From an uncultured bacterium (GTDB lineage Bacteria > Cyanobacteriota > Vampirovibrionia > Obscuribacterales > Obscuribacteraceae), in NCBI GenBank assembly GCA_913063055.1, contig CAJXZK010000007.1:1-42423 (forward strand): a DNA stretch of 42,423 nt, in the 5' to 3' direction. Positions 32,600 to 41,118 of the stretch are shown here, piece after piece; the first letter of the stretch is position 1, and every line of letters starts with the position of its first letter. The notes under the pieces are model-generated. The model searched no databases, had not been told where the DNA came from, and saw nothing but the letters and a program-made list of their open reading frames with translations. The translations under genes and the position numbers were made by a program.

Positions 32600-33883
32600 A
32601 TGAATCCCACTGACGCCGGTCCCTTAATCATCCTATTTTGCCTGGCTATGCTGAGCAGCCCCTGTGCCTTAGCCACTCCGCAGCAGGCGATTGCCAAAGA
32701 AAGGAACGATGTAAGAGCCGAGAATGCAAGAGCCGAGAATAAAAGCGCCGAGAAGGACAGAGCCGAGAACGAAAGTGCAGAGAGCGAAATTGCAGCAGGA
32801 GACCGCGCTCGCCTGGCCGGTAATTATCCTCTTGCACAGCAGCAAATAATGCTCGGCCTCAAACAGATTGAAAGCAGCAAGAGCCCTTCGCTAGAGCGAC
32901 TTGCAGCAGCCTATAACTATTTGGCCTTGCTCAACAACAACATGGGTCAATATAGTCACTCCGAGAATAATGCCAGAAAAGCTCTGGCCTTTGCGACCAA
33001 GGCCGGCCTTAGCGAAAATATTTTATCGAGGCACAGGGTTGTGCTTGCTAATGCGCTGAGACAGCAAGGCAAATATCCTGAAGCCCTAAGCAACTTAGAA
33101 CAAGTCACAGCCACTCTCAAAGACTCGACCAAAGACAAGGTACTATTTGCTACCGCTACCAATAACTTAGGCGCACTCTATTTCTGGATGGGCAATTATC
33201 AAAAAGCCCAGACGATACTAGAGCGCGGCCTAGCTCTGCGACTGGCTCTGAGCGATGGAAACAAACAAAATTTAGATATTGCCAATTCGTATTTAGATCT
33301 CGGCTGCTGTGAATTTAAATTGGGGCAACCGGCTAAAGCAAGAGAACATTTATCGCTGGCCCTCAGCATCAGGAAAAATAAATTAGGTAATGAGCATCCA
33401 GAAACACTGAATGCCATGGCAAATCTGGCAGCACTTCTGGATGCATCGGCAAGCAAAGCTGACCGAGAGCGGGCACTAGAATTGCTGCAGCAGGCGGTGA
33501 ATGGTGGCACAAAAAAACTTGACGGCCATCATCCAGAACTTATTCGCTACCAACAAGAATACGCAGAAGCTCTAACTAATAAAGGCAATAACCTCTCAAA
33601 GACTGGCCAAGAGCAAGAAGCCCTCCGCGCCTTCGAGCAGGCCATTCGATTGCACCAAGCCAGCAGCAAAGCGAGCGGACAAAAAGAAATATCATATGCC
33701 ATCACCTTAGCAAACGCCGCCGAGATTTTGAAACGCTTACACCGGCTAGAAGAAGGTCAGAGCATGCTGAATAAAGCTAATGCAGTAATCGATGAGTTGC
33801 CGCTAGCTCTGCAAAATTCTCCTGAGGCAAAGGCAATTCGGCAATCATGGCAGTCGTCCAAATCTAGGCAGAAGCGGCATTAG
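32600..33883 (+). CDS. Exported TPR protein
   Basis: A 427-residue protein. The signal peptide is at 1-25 (IILFCLAMLSSPCALAT). Residues 33-66 are a highly charged stretch of near-repeats (RAENARAENKSAEKDRAENE) encoded by degenerate repeats at about 32719-32790; it may form a helix or coiled coil. From about 68 to 400 come TPR units (AAYNYLALLNNNMGQYSHSE, TATNNLGALYFWMGNYQKAQ, HPETLNAMANLAALL, then EALRAFEQAIRLH). It probably acts as a periplasmic or secreted scaffold. It is divergent from the alpha/beta hydrolase and convergent with the TadE-like gene, only 1 bp between stops. Partner is unknown. Confidence 0.83.
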   Translation: MNPTDAGPLIILFCLAMLSSPCALATPQQAIAKERNDVRAENARAENKSAEKDRAENESAESEIAAGDRARLAGNYPLAQQQIMLGLKQIESSKSPSLERLAAAYNYLALLNNNMGQYSHSENNARKALAFATKAGLSENILSRHRVVLANALRQQGKYPEALSNLEQVTATLKDSTKDKVLFATATNNLGALYFWMGNYQKAQTILERGLALRLALSDGNKQNLDIANSYLDLGCCEFKLGQPAKAREHLSLALSIRKNKLGNEHPETLNAMANLAALLDASASKADRERALELLQQAVNGGTKKLDGHHPELIRYQQEYAEALTNKGNNLSKTGQEQEALRAFEQAIRLHQASSKASGQKEISYAITLANAAEILKRLHRLEEGQSMLNKANAVIDELPLALQNSPEAKAIRQSWQSSKSRQKRH

Positions 33884-33884
33884 A

Positions 33885-34571
33885 CTATAGCAAGCCGGCA
33901 CGCGAAACATTGATTCTCAAGTCATTGCGATCCCAGCCACCTCTCTCAAGCGGCGTGGCAAGCTGGTTGCCTGACGAACTACCGCCAGATGAAACCACTT
34001 TGGCATTTTGATTTTGACCACTATTACCAACAGGTGCATTATCAGGATTTTCCATGGTGCTCTCGCTCGAAACGGAAAAAGCCATAGGAGCATTCAAGCC
34101 CGGCACGCTAGCACCAAACAATGGAATGCTCAAGGTCGGCTGGCACTTAACTGTTGTTTGCACCATGGCGATGCGGTCGGTAACATTGTTTGTGGTGTGG
34201 CCATCGCGGTAGCTAATAACTGTCTGAGGATAGCCCTCTGTTTTCACAAACTTGCCCATGCCATTGAGCCAGCGATCAGTGATGTCTTTACAAACAGGGC
34301 CATTCAAACTTGTAGCATCACTCATCGGTAGCAATGAAGCCTCATGCACCTGATTGTAATTAAGAACCATACAGAGACAGTAGGAGACACCGAGAACTAG
34401 CATATTGAGCAAAGGGAAGAAGAAGCAAATTAGAAGGATGCCTAGAGCGGGGCCAAACTCAGTAATGGCGCTGCCACTGCACTGGCGACAGGCGCGATTG
34501 GAGCGGCTCTTTCGGCTAACACAGTCAGCGGGCGCGGCCCCCCCTTGTGCTTGGCTCTGCAAAACTGGCAT
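33885..34571 (-). CDS. TadE/TadG-like pilus-associated membrane protein
   Basis: A 228-residue protein. GSAITEFGPALGILLICFFF at about residues 33-52 matches the TadE motif, in which a small-residue pair and Glu precede a long hydrophobic helix. About 160 periplasmic residues follow with two cysteines (CKDITDRW, VKCQPTLSIP) and a Ser/Gly/Asn-rich C-terminus. TadE-like pseudopilins normally sit in tad loci with the TadA ATPase and TadZ; none is here, so this is an isolated copy. GAGAGGG lies 7 nt before the ATG at 34571. A role in adhesion is inferred from the family only. Confidence 0.7.
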   Translation of the reverse strand: MPVLQSQAQGGAAPADCVSRKSRSNRACRQCSGSAITEFGPALGILLICFFFPLLNMLVLGVSYCLCMVLNYNQVHEASLLPMSDATSLNGPVCKDITDRWLNGMGKFVKTEGYPQTVISYRDGHTTNNVTDRIAMVQTTVKCQPTLSIPLFGASVPGLNAPMAFSVSSESTMENPDNAPVGNSGQNQNAKVVSSGGSSSGNQLATPLERGGWDRNDLRINVSRAGLL

Positions 34572-34787
34572 AGTTTTACCCTCTCATCCTACATAAGTAA
34601 GCTATACGGGCCAGCGAAGATAATTAGGAGGAGCAGGAAAAATTGCTAAATTAACCCTCTTTACTGTTGAATGAAAAAACTGAAAATGCGTAGAGGGCCT
34701 CCCAGTTAGTCACGCCTAAAAGCTTACAAATATGCTTGTTCGTGTATCATTGCCCTTTCAGCCTTAGTACAAAGCGGTGGTGTTTTC

Positions 34788-35999
34788 TTGTTATCCCAGA
34801 AGCGCTGGCACTATGCCGAATCAGTCTTGCCTGCTTCTCTGATGCTAATTCTAGGACTAGGTCTTCCTTCTTTTGCCCAGCCGATAAAAGTTGAGAAGAA
34901 GGTACCTGTTCAGACAAAGGCAAAAGTCAAACCAATCGATGTTGCAACTTCGGCCAATAAGGGCACGCAGCCTAAATCGCCTGAAGAGCCCATTGTGAAA
35001 ATCGAGACAATCAAGCGCGCACTGGCAGATGCAAAGGCAAAGAACGATTTACTTTTTACCAACTTCATGGCTATGGCTCCTGAGTTGATCAATACACTAA
35101 CTGATCCAGCATCGGCAAAAGAGTGCTGGTCTTGTGTCGAGCAGTACCAGGCGATGGTAGATGCCAGTAAGCAGATTGAAGACAGAGCATATGCGCAAGC
35201 CTTAATTGCTCGCTTTGCCAAGATTACAGGGCGCGAGGCTTTGGCTAAAAAGAATTACCAAGCCAGTATTGCCATAATGCAAGGTGCCAAGCATGGGTTT
35301 AAATTCGGCTTTGATCTGCGCGATATCTACACCAATATGCTCTATCTGAAAATATCAGAAAGATGCAAGATTGCTCTGGCGCTGCTTAGTTGCAAGGACA
35401 AGAAAGTCGAAGACGCCGAAAAAACATACGCTGAGTTGATGAAGGATCACTACCATCAGCCCTGGTATGTAATTACACACGATACGAAGGCGGCTTATGC
35501 CTCTCACCTAGACGGAGTTGAAGGTGTCGCAATTATTTCGCTTGCGGCTGCACTGGGGAAAACGTATGCGGACATGGGACAGCTAGACAAAGCCGCTGCA
35601 AAATTCAATGAACTTGTCGAACTTTTAGCACCAGACAATGACGAATCTATGGACGAAAAAGACAAGAACATGGGACGGCTACTGAAGCTGATGTTTGCAC
35701 TAGATATAAACACCGGCGAGACAGTAGAAAGATCTGACCGGTTAATTGGCCCCGAAATATCCTTAGAAAAAGCCTTGCGAGCCTATTTAGCTTTTTCTGA
35801 TTCACATCCGGAATTGTGCAAGAAGGCCGATATGGCTTTCGTAAAGGCCAGGGTAGAACGATTGACTAAAGAGCGCTTAGCTAAAGAGAAACAAGATATT
35901 GCTATTCGCAATTTCAAGCCAATAGAACATCCGAAGCCTGAGACAAAAGAAAATTCAAAGTCTCTTCTTCCCAAAATTGAGAAGCCGATTGCAAAGTAG
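34788..35999 (+). CDS. Exported helical-repeat protein of unknown function
   Basis: A 403-residue protein that I do not recognise. The signal peptide (LPASLMLILGLGLPSFAQP, about 14-32) is followed by a Lys/Pro/Val-rich linker. Residues 75-340 are mostly alpha-helical, with TPR-like pairs (AQALIARFAKITGREALAKK, ISLAAALGKTYADMGQLDKA, then AKFNELVELL). Four cysteines (CWSC, CKIALALLSC) lie in the helical part. The C-terminal 40 residues are Lys/Pro/Glu-rich. It starts at a TTG (34788) preceded by GGTGGTG; the next in-frame Met is inside the signal peptide. It stands alone, and its stop is 5 bp from that of the histidine kinase on the other strand. Confidence 0.7.
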   Translation: MLSQKRWHYAESVLPASLMLILGLGLPSFAQPIKVEKKVPVQTKAKVKPIDVATSANKGTQPKSPEEPIVKIETIKRALADAKAKNDLLFTNFMAMAPELINTLTDPASAKECWSCVEQYQAMVDASKQIEDRAYAQALIARFAKITGREALAKKNYQASIAIMQGAKHGFKFGFDLRDIYTNMLYLKISERCKIALALLSCKDKKVEDAEKTYAELMKDHYHQPWYVITHDTKAAYASHLDGVEGVAIISLAAALGKTYADMGQLDKAAAKFNELVELLAPDNDESMDEKDKNMGRLLKLMFALDINTGETVERSDRLIGPEISLEKALRAYLAFSDSHPELCKKADMAFVKARVERLTKERLAKEKQDIAIRNFKPIEHPKPETKENSKSLLPKIEKPIAK

Positions 36000-36004
36000 A
36001 ATCA

Positions 36005-37453
36005 TTAGTCGTCGTCTTCTGGTGGTGGACCGAATACGCGCTCGGGCCTTGGATTAGGATTTGGAGACGGAGACGGACTCGGACCTGAACTTGCAGCCGA
36101 ACTTGAATTGGGGCTTGAAGAACCCGTACCAGAATTAGCTGAAGAATCGGTGGAAGCACTTGCTGTTGAGTCCGGAGCGGGCAAAGCAGCTAAATTACTT
36201 GAACTAGAACTAGAATTAGAACTACTAGAACTTGAACCAATTGAAGCAACGTTGTTCGCTGATGATGGCTCGGGGGCAAATGAAGACTGTGGCTGAGCAC
36301 TCTCATTCTTACGCTCAGCTTCGGCAATACGCTCATTATTGCGCCGCTCGGATGGTGTCATCTGAGTCAATGCAGCTGGTGGCAAACCAGACTTATCGTC
36401 TTTATCAGTGACAGGCAAGCGCACTGTAAAAGTAGAACCTTTGTTCAGTTCGCTCTCTAACTCAATGGCACCACCGTGCGCCTTAATGATAGTCAAAGCA
36501 ATGGCCAAACCAAGACCGGTGCCACCACCATACAAACGACTTCTGGTGCGCGATCTCTCCACACGATAGAAGCGGTCAAAAATACGTTGTTGATCGGCTG
36601 GAGCAATACCAATACCGGTATCAATTACGCGAATGATTGCTTGATTATTAGTAAAGCGCAGTGTAACTGTGACCTTGCCACCAGCTTGAGTAGCCTTGAT
36701 AGCGTTGTTGGTCAGATTGAGAAAGACCTGCTTAAGGCGATCCGAATCAGCAAAAACATAAATTGGTGTGGGCGGAATAATAAATTGAACTTCAATTTGC
36801 TCTGGAGCAATGACCATGACCGTATCTTCGACACTGGTCAACACTAAGCGCAGATCAACCACTTCTTGTTGATTGATAATTGCTTGCCCGGCATCAGCCC
36901 GTGCCAATTGAAGCAAGTCAGAAACTAAGCGAATTAGCCTTCCAGACTCGTCTGAAATGGTCTGCAAGGCCTCGGCCAGCAAGTTGGCATCAATATTGCC
37001 ACCGCGCCGCAAAAGCAGCTTGGTATAGCCTTGAATTGAAGTCAAGGGAGTGCGCAGCTCATGGCTGGCATCGGCGACGAATTGGCACTGAATATTGAGT
37101 GACTCTTCTAAGCGATTGAGCAGCTTATTGAATGACTTTCTCAACTCCAGAGTTTCTAGGGGCTCGTGGGGGTCAACTTCTAAGCGTTGACGAATGTCTT
37201 CAGAAACAAGTTTGGTGGTGGCAGTTAACAGTTGAGTAATTGGTCGCAGAATCAAGTCTGACAAAAACCAATTAACACCAAGCAATATCAACAGCAGCGG
37301 TATATAGAGCGGTACATAGCGAAAATAATCTTCTAGTGGTGAACCGCTAGAGCTAAATACGATCAAGTGGCAAATCACAATCGGCACCACTCCAGCCATT
37401 GTCATGACTAGAGCCATTCGAGCCTTTATCGATTTAGACCACTCCCGCTCCAT
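36005..37453 (-). CDS. Sensor histidine kinase with Ser/Pro-rich C-terminal tail
   Basis: A 482-residue two-component sensor. Two membrane helices (about 12-33 and 47-65) enclose only about 13 residues, so little periplasmic sensing domain exists. A HAMP-like region (about 66-120) leads to HisKA with phospho-acceptor His131 (ADASHELRTPLTS). The HATPase has NLTNNAIKATQ (N box), DTGIGIAP (G1) and GGGTGLGLAIAL (G2). After about residue 355 comes a tail of some 125 residues rich in Ser, Pro and Asn, ending ERVFGPPPEDDD. No response regulator is adjacent. The ATG overlaps the stop of the upstream phosphatase gene (TAATG), so they are translationally coupled. Confidence 0.93.
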   Translation of the reverse strand: MEREWSKSIKARMALVMTMAGVVPIVICHLIVFSSSGSPLEDYFRYVPLYIPLLLILLGVNWFLSDLILRPITQLLTATTKLVSEDIRQRLEVDPHEPLETLELRKSFNKLLNRLEESLNIQCQFVADASHELRTPLTSIQGYTKLLLRRGGNIDANLLAEALQTISDESGRLIRLVSDLLQLARADAGQAIINQQEVVDLRLVLTSVEDTVMVIAPEQIEVQFIIPPTPIYVFADSDRLKQVFLNLTNNAIKATQAGGKVTVTLRFTNNQAIIRVIDTGIGIAPADQQRIFDRFYRVERSRTRSRLYGGGTGLGLAIALTIIKAHGGAIELESELNKGSTFTVRLPVTDKDDKSGLPPAALTQMTPSERRNNERIAEAERKNESAQPQSSFAPEPSSANNVASIGSSSSSSNSSSSSSNLAALPAPDSTASASTDSSANSGTGSSSPNSSSAASSGPSPSPSPNPNPRPERVFGPPPEDDD

Positions 37454-38247
37454 TATTTTGATACTTTTTCTTTGACGAACATTTTCTTGAATTCTTGCAT
37501 TAAGTGCTTATTTGTCACCATGCAAGAGCCCGTGTGCACTGAGTTTCCACCAGACAAATCAAAGAAACCGCCACCGGCTTCTTCAACCAAAATTTTCATG
37601 CAAGCGATGTCCCAGGGCTTAACCCCGACTTCAAGCATCGCCTCTGACTTCCCTTCAAAAACCAAAGAGAAGCCAAGATAATCACCAAAGCCCCGTTGCT
37701 TATCGGTAAGGCGCACAGCTTCAGTTAGCTCTGGCCAGAGACCGTGCTCAAGAATGCGATTGGGACCACCAAAATTGATCATCGCTTTCTCGATACGATC
37801 GATATTCGAAACTTTGATTGGCAAATAATTTTTAAAAGCCCCCTGGCCTTTTACTGCATAAAAAAGCTCATGCATGGCCGGGGCAACAATCATACCGAGA
37901 ACGATTTCAGAAGAAACTTCGAGGGAAAGCAAGGTAGACCAAATAGGAATGCCGCGAGCGTAATTGTAAGTACCATCGATTGGATCAACAATCCAGGTAC
38001 GTCCATTACTCTCAGCGGCACCGTCGCTGGGGCCTTCTTCTTCGCCTAAGATTGCATCCTCGGGAAATTTTGTTGCCAAAGCATCGCGAATAAAACGCTC
38101 TACTTCTTTGTCAGCCCTAGTTACAGGGCTGCCATCAGATTTTTCCACTACTTCAATACCCTTATTGAAGTAGCTCATGGCAAGCTTTTCTACCTCTTCG
38201 CTTATGGTAAGCGCAAAGGAAAGCTCATCAGCAAAAGGATGAGACAA
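37453..38247 (-). CDS. Inositol-monophosphatase-family phosphatase
   Basis: A 264-residue Mg-dependent phosphatase. It shows GEEEG at about 68-72, WIVDPIDGTYNYARGIPIW with the metal-binding DPIDGT, and WDIACMKILVEEAGG near 215, the three hallmarks of the IMPase superfamily. Members act on inositol phosphate, histidinol phosphate (HisN) or other small phosphomonoesters; the substrate cannot be decided from sequence. It starts at a TTG (38247) with GAGGA 7 nt upstream. It is the first gene of a two-gene unit with the histidine kinase, an unusual pairing. Confidence 0.9.
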   Translation of the reverse strand: MSHPFADELSFALTISEEVEKLAMSYFNKGIEVVEKSDGSPVTRADKEVERFIRDALATKFPEDAILGEEEGPSDGAAESNGRTWIVDPIDGTYNYARGIPIWSTLLSLEVSSEIVLGMIVAPAMHELFYAVKGQGAFKNYLPIKVSNIDRIEKAMINFGGPNRILEHGLWPELTEAVRLTDKQRGFGDYLGFSLVFEGKSEAMLEVGVKPWDIACMKILVEEAGGGFFDLSGGNSVHTGSCMVTNKHLMQEFKKMFVKEKVSK

Positions 38248-38338
38248 AAGAAAGTCCTCAATTTGAAACTACTTGAGCAGAAGACCGACTGACTACTCTC
38301 TGAAATTACTCAAAGTTTGCCACCATATTTGATGACGA

Positions 38339-38370
38339 AACTCCCGGCAGCCGCAAAGCCGACGGGAGTT
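38339..38370 (-). terminator. Terminator-like hairpin after the SLH gene
   Basis: AACTCCCG (38339-38346) and CGGGAGTT (38363-38370) form a GC-rich stem. On the minus strand it lies about 45 nt after the SLH stop and is followed by TTTCGTC, a weak T-tract. Confidence 0.65.
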
Positions 38371-38413
38371 CCGAGTAGTTCAGTCAGGTCCAAGCTCGCG
38401 CAGGGAGGTTCGG

Positions 38414-38977
38414 TTAGAACATGTACTCGTAGATGGCTCTCGCCCCACGACCAACTCCTACGCCTATGTCACGGACATCAATGAATGTGCCCTTAACTAG
38501 ACGCTCCCAAATGAAACCTTTCTGTCTTTCGGCATATGCTAAGCGCATGTCTTGCTCAGCATTTTTTTCCTCAACAGCTTTCATGCGAGCTTCCAAACTG
38601 TCGACACGGGCCTTCAGTTGGTTCAACTCACCACGAAATTCTTCCAACAAAGCAGCGAATTTTTCCAAATCGGCTTTGTCAGCTTTTTTAGCTAGACGCT
38701 CTTGTATGCACTGCTCATATTTATATAGAGCGGCAGCCAGTTCAAAACGTGTGGTCGATTTTTGACCACGGTATGTTCTGTCTGGGTAACCTACCAGTAC
38801 ATGACAGTCGCTATTAACGAGTTCCTTGAGTGCATTATACGCCCACTCATTTCCAACTACGTCTGTCAATTCACTGACATTAGTAGCACCTTGAGCATTT
38901 GCGACATTTGCATTGATCAAGGTGCTCGCACTTACAGCAACAAGTGCAGTAAGAATGGTTGCAAACCCCTTTTTCAT
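38414..38977 (-). CDS. SLH-domain plus coiled-coil envelope protein, no porin barrel
   Basis: A 187-residue exported protein. The signal peptide is at 1-29 (ending ANVANAQ). Residues 35-90 form one S-layer-homology domain (LTDVVGNEWAYNALKELVNS, YPDRTYRGQKSTTRFELAAA). About 100-150 is a coiled coil (LEKFAALLEEFRGELNQLKA, then RVDSLEARMKAVEEK). This matches the N-terminus of cyanobacterial SomA/OprB-type porins, which bind cell-wall polysaccharide, but the beta-barrel is missing and the protein ends after about 40 more residues with a terminal Phe. I chose the ATG at 38977; the GTG at 38989 overlaps the AAGGAG ribosome site. It could tether the outer membrane to peptidoglycan. Confidence 0.87.
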   Translation of the reverse strand: MKKGFATILTALVAVSASTLINANVANAQGATNVSELTDVVGNEWAYNALKELVNSDCHVLVGYPDRTYRGQKSTTRFELAAALYKYEQCIQERLAKKADKADLEKFAALLEEFRGELNQLKARVDSLEARMKAVEEKNAEQDMRLAYAERQKGFIWERLVKGTFIDVRDIGVGVGRGARAIYEYMF

Positions 38978-39210
38978 AATAGTAATCACTCCTTCAGCAA
39001 TGACCTGACTCTAACGTACGCCATCATAACCTACATATTCCAGCGGTTAGTAGTAGTGAAACCCATAAAACAATTTCGCTTAACTTAGAACCTGCGAAAA
39101 GCCGCCGGTGGTGCATAAAGGGGGATTCTTAAAAAACGCTAATATTTTACAAATTGGTCGCCCAAAATATATCAGACGCAAATCCGCAAAAGGCCACACG
39201 ACGAGGCTTC

Positions 39211-39483
39211 ATGGCAACCCCTAGTCAAGAATTGCAACCTCCTGAAATAATCATGCTTTATCGGTCATTTGCAACCGCTATTATTTCTATAATTTGCACT
39301 GGTCTTGGCCCATGCAAGAAGCCCATAAATGGCGATTTTGCGGTCGTTATTCAAACTTCACACGCTACTGCGACAATAGCTTGCCAAACGACAACCCAAG
39401 AGCACACCATATATAGTGCAGTAAAAAGATCGATATATCAGCTCAATAAAATCAGAGACAACAAGAAAAAAATCTCTTACTAA
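39211..39483 (+). CDS. Small hypothetical protein upstream of gatD
   Basis: A 90-residue possible protein, not recognised. GAGG lies 4 nt before the ATG at 39211. A hydrophobic segment at about 15-33 (LYRSFATAIISIICTGLG) could be a signal or anchor, and the C-terminus is Lys/Arg-rich (KIRDNKKKISY). The stop is 7 nt before gatD, consistent with a leader gene or operon member. Codon use and composition are not decisive, and the frame could be non-coding. The rest of the spacer, 38978-39210, presumably holds the promoters of the SLH gene and of this unit; I can identify no specific element. Confidence 0.35.
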   Translation: MATPSQELQPPEIIMLYRSFATAIISIICTGLGPCKKPINGDFAVVIQTSHATATIACQTTTQEHTIYSAVKRSIYQLNKIRDNKKKISY

Positions 39484-39490
39484 GGATGTT

Positions 39491-40207
39491 ATGGAATTCA
39501 GAATCGCCCATCTTTACGCCCATTTCCTCAACATATATGGCGATCGCGGCAACATCATCACGCTCAGTCAAAGAGCAAAATGGCGCGACATAGAAGTCAA
39601 GGTAGACGCAATAGATATAGGTCAGGAAGCCGATCCCGACTATTACGACTTTTATTTCATCGGCGGCGGTCAGGACAAGCAACAAATTGTCATCGCCGAA
39701 GATTTGGTCAAGCGCGCCACCACTCTCAAGACCGCTGTAAGCGGCGGGGCGGTGGTCTTAACCGTTTGTGGTGGTTACCAATTACTAGGTCACTATTATC
39801 GGCCCCACGAAGGCCCAGAACTGAAAGGTATATCGTTATTAGACGCCTATACAGTGGCTGGCAACCGAAGAATGATTGGAAATGTTGTTATCAAGCGGGA
39901 TGATAATTCCACCCTGGTCGGCTTTGAAAATCACAGCGGCAAGACCTACCTGGGAAAAGATGTGCAACCACTAGGGAAAATCGTGGTCGGCAATGGTAAT
40001 AATGGTGAAGACAAAAGTGAGGGTGCTTGCCAGGGCACCGTATACGGTACCTATTTGCATGGTTCACTTTTGCCTAAAAATCCGACTTTCGCCGATTTGT
40101 TACTAAGCCAAGCTTTGCAACGACGTTACGGAACGGTTCAACTAAAGCCACTTGACGATAGCCTTGAAGCTGAAGCTCACAAGCGTGCCCTCGTTCTTCC
40201 TGCATAA
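39491..40207 (+). CDS. gatD: GatD-like glutamine amidotransferase (lipid II isoglutaminyl synthase subunit)
   Basis: A 238-residue class I-type glutaminase of the CobB/CobQ family. The nucleophile is Cys93 in TVCGGYQLLG and the catalytic His is His190 in YGTYLHGSLLPKNP. The N-terminus LYAHFLNIYGDRGNIITL is characteristic of GatD, which supplies ammonia to MurT for amidating D-Glu in the peptidoglycan stem. AAGGA lies 4-5 nt before the ATG. murT, usually adjacent, is not in this window. Other CobQ-like amidotransferases are possible, but length and motifs fit GatD best. Confidence 0.88.
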   Translation: MEFRIAHLYAHFLNIYGDRGNIITLSQRAKWRDIEVKVDAIDIGQEADPDYYDFYFIGGGQDKQQIVIAEDLVKRATTLKTAVSGGAVVLTVCGGYQLLGHYYRPHEGPELKGISLLDAYTVAGNRRMIGNVVIKRDDNSTLVGFENHSGKTYLGKDVQPLGKIVVGNGNNGEDKSEGACQGTVYGTYLHGSLLPKNPTFADLLLSQALQRRYGTVQLKPLDDSLEAEAHKRALVLPA

Positions 40208-40331
40208 GGAGATGCCGGCTTAAGTGCCTGCCTTCATAAATAGCTGCCGGCCCAGCTACGAGCATGCATAAAAATCTGTCTGCTTAAATAACAGAACAAA
40301 AAACGCATACATAAGGAATGTAATACAGTTC

Positions 40332-41033
40332 GTGAAAACACTTTCAATATTAATACCGGTCTTCAACGAAGAAAAAACGCTTATCACCGTACTAGACATG
40401 GTTTCAAAAGCAGACACGGGCGGACTAACAAAAGAGATAATTCTTGTCGATGACGGCTCCACCGATGGCACCCGCGACATTCTGGCCAAGCTCGATGCTG
40501 CTAAATACAACGCTCGCATTTACTATCACGACAAAAATCAAGGCAAGGGTGCGGCCTTGCGCACGGCCCAAGGCCACGCTGAAGGCGACGTCATTTTGAT
40601 ACAAGACGCTGACCTTGAATATGACCCGAGAGAATACGCAGAACTGCTCAAACCGATTTTAGAGGGCCGCGCAGACGTGGTTTACGGCTCCCGCCTATGC
40701 GGCGGAAAAGTTACCCGTGCATTTAAGATCTGGCACCTATTCGGCAACAAATTCCTCAGTCTGATCACAAACGTTCTATATAACGCCACATTGACCGACA
40801 TGGAAACTTGCTACAAAGTCTTTCGGGCCGATATTTTTAAAAAAGTGCAGATTCGCTGCGACCGTTTTGACTTTGAACCTGAAATTACGGCGAAAGTTCT
40901 GAAGCAAGGCGTCAGACTGTATGAATTGCCTATTTCATATTATGGTCGCGACTATGCCGAAGGCAAGAAAATTACCTGGAAAGACGGCATCTGGGCGGTT
41001 ATGGCCCTGGTTCGATTCCGCTTTTCAGACTAA
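40332..41033 (+). CDS. Family 2 glycosyltransferase (dolichol/polyprenyl-phosphate mannosyl-/glucosyltransferase-like)
   Basis: A 233-residue GT-A glycosyltransferase without membrane helices at the C-terminus. Motifs are SILIPVFNEEKTL, ILVDDGSTDGTRDIL, NQGKGAALRTAQGHAEGDV, the DxD-like IQDADLEYDP, VYGSRLCGG and TDMETCYKVF, then RFDFEPEITAKVLKQG. It most resembles Dpm1/GtrB-type enzymes that load a sugar on a polyprenyl phosphate. It starts at a GTG (40332) with AAGGA about 12 nt upstream, 124 bp after gatD; this gap shows no clear signal. It probably supplies sugar for envelope glycans. Confidence 0.92.
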   Translation: MKTLSILIPVFNEEKTLITVLDMVSKADTGGLTKEIILVDDGSTDGTRDILAKLDAAKYNARIYYHDKNQGKGAALRTAQGHAEGDVILIQDADLEYDPREYAELLKPILEGRADVVYGSRLCGGKVTRAFKIWHLFGNKFLSLITNVLYNATLTDMETCYKVFRADIFKKVQIRCDRFDFEPEITAKVLKQGVRLYELPISYYGRDYAEGKKITWKDGIWAVMALVRFRFSD

Positions 41034-41118
41034 CTTGAAACCAAGGCAACCTGTACCGTTTTACAAATCGATTACATTTGCCGCCCTTAAATCTGCGCCA
41101 GTATTGGTTCTTTAAGTA

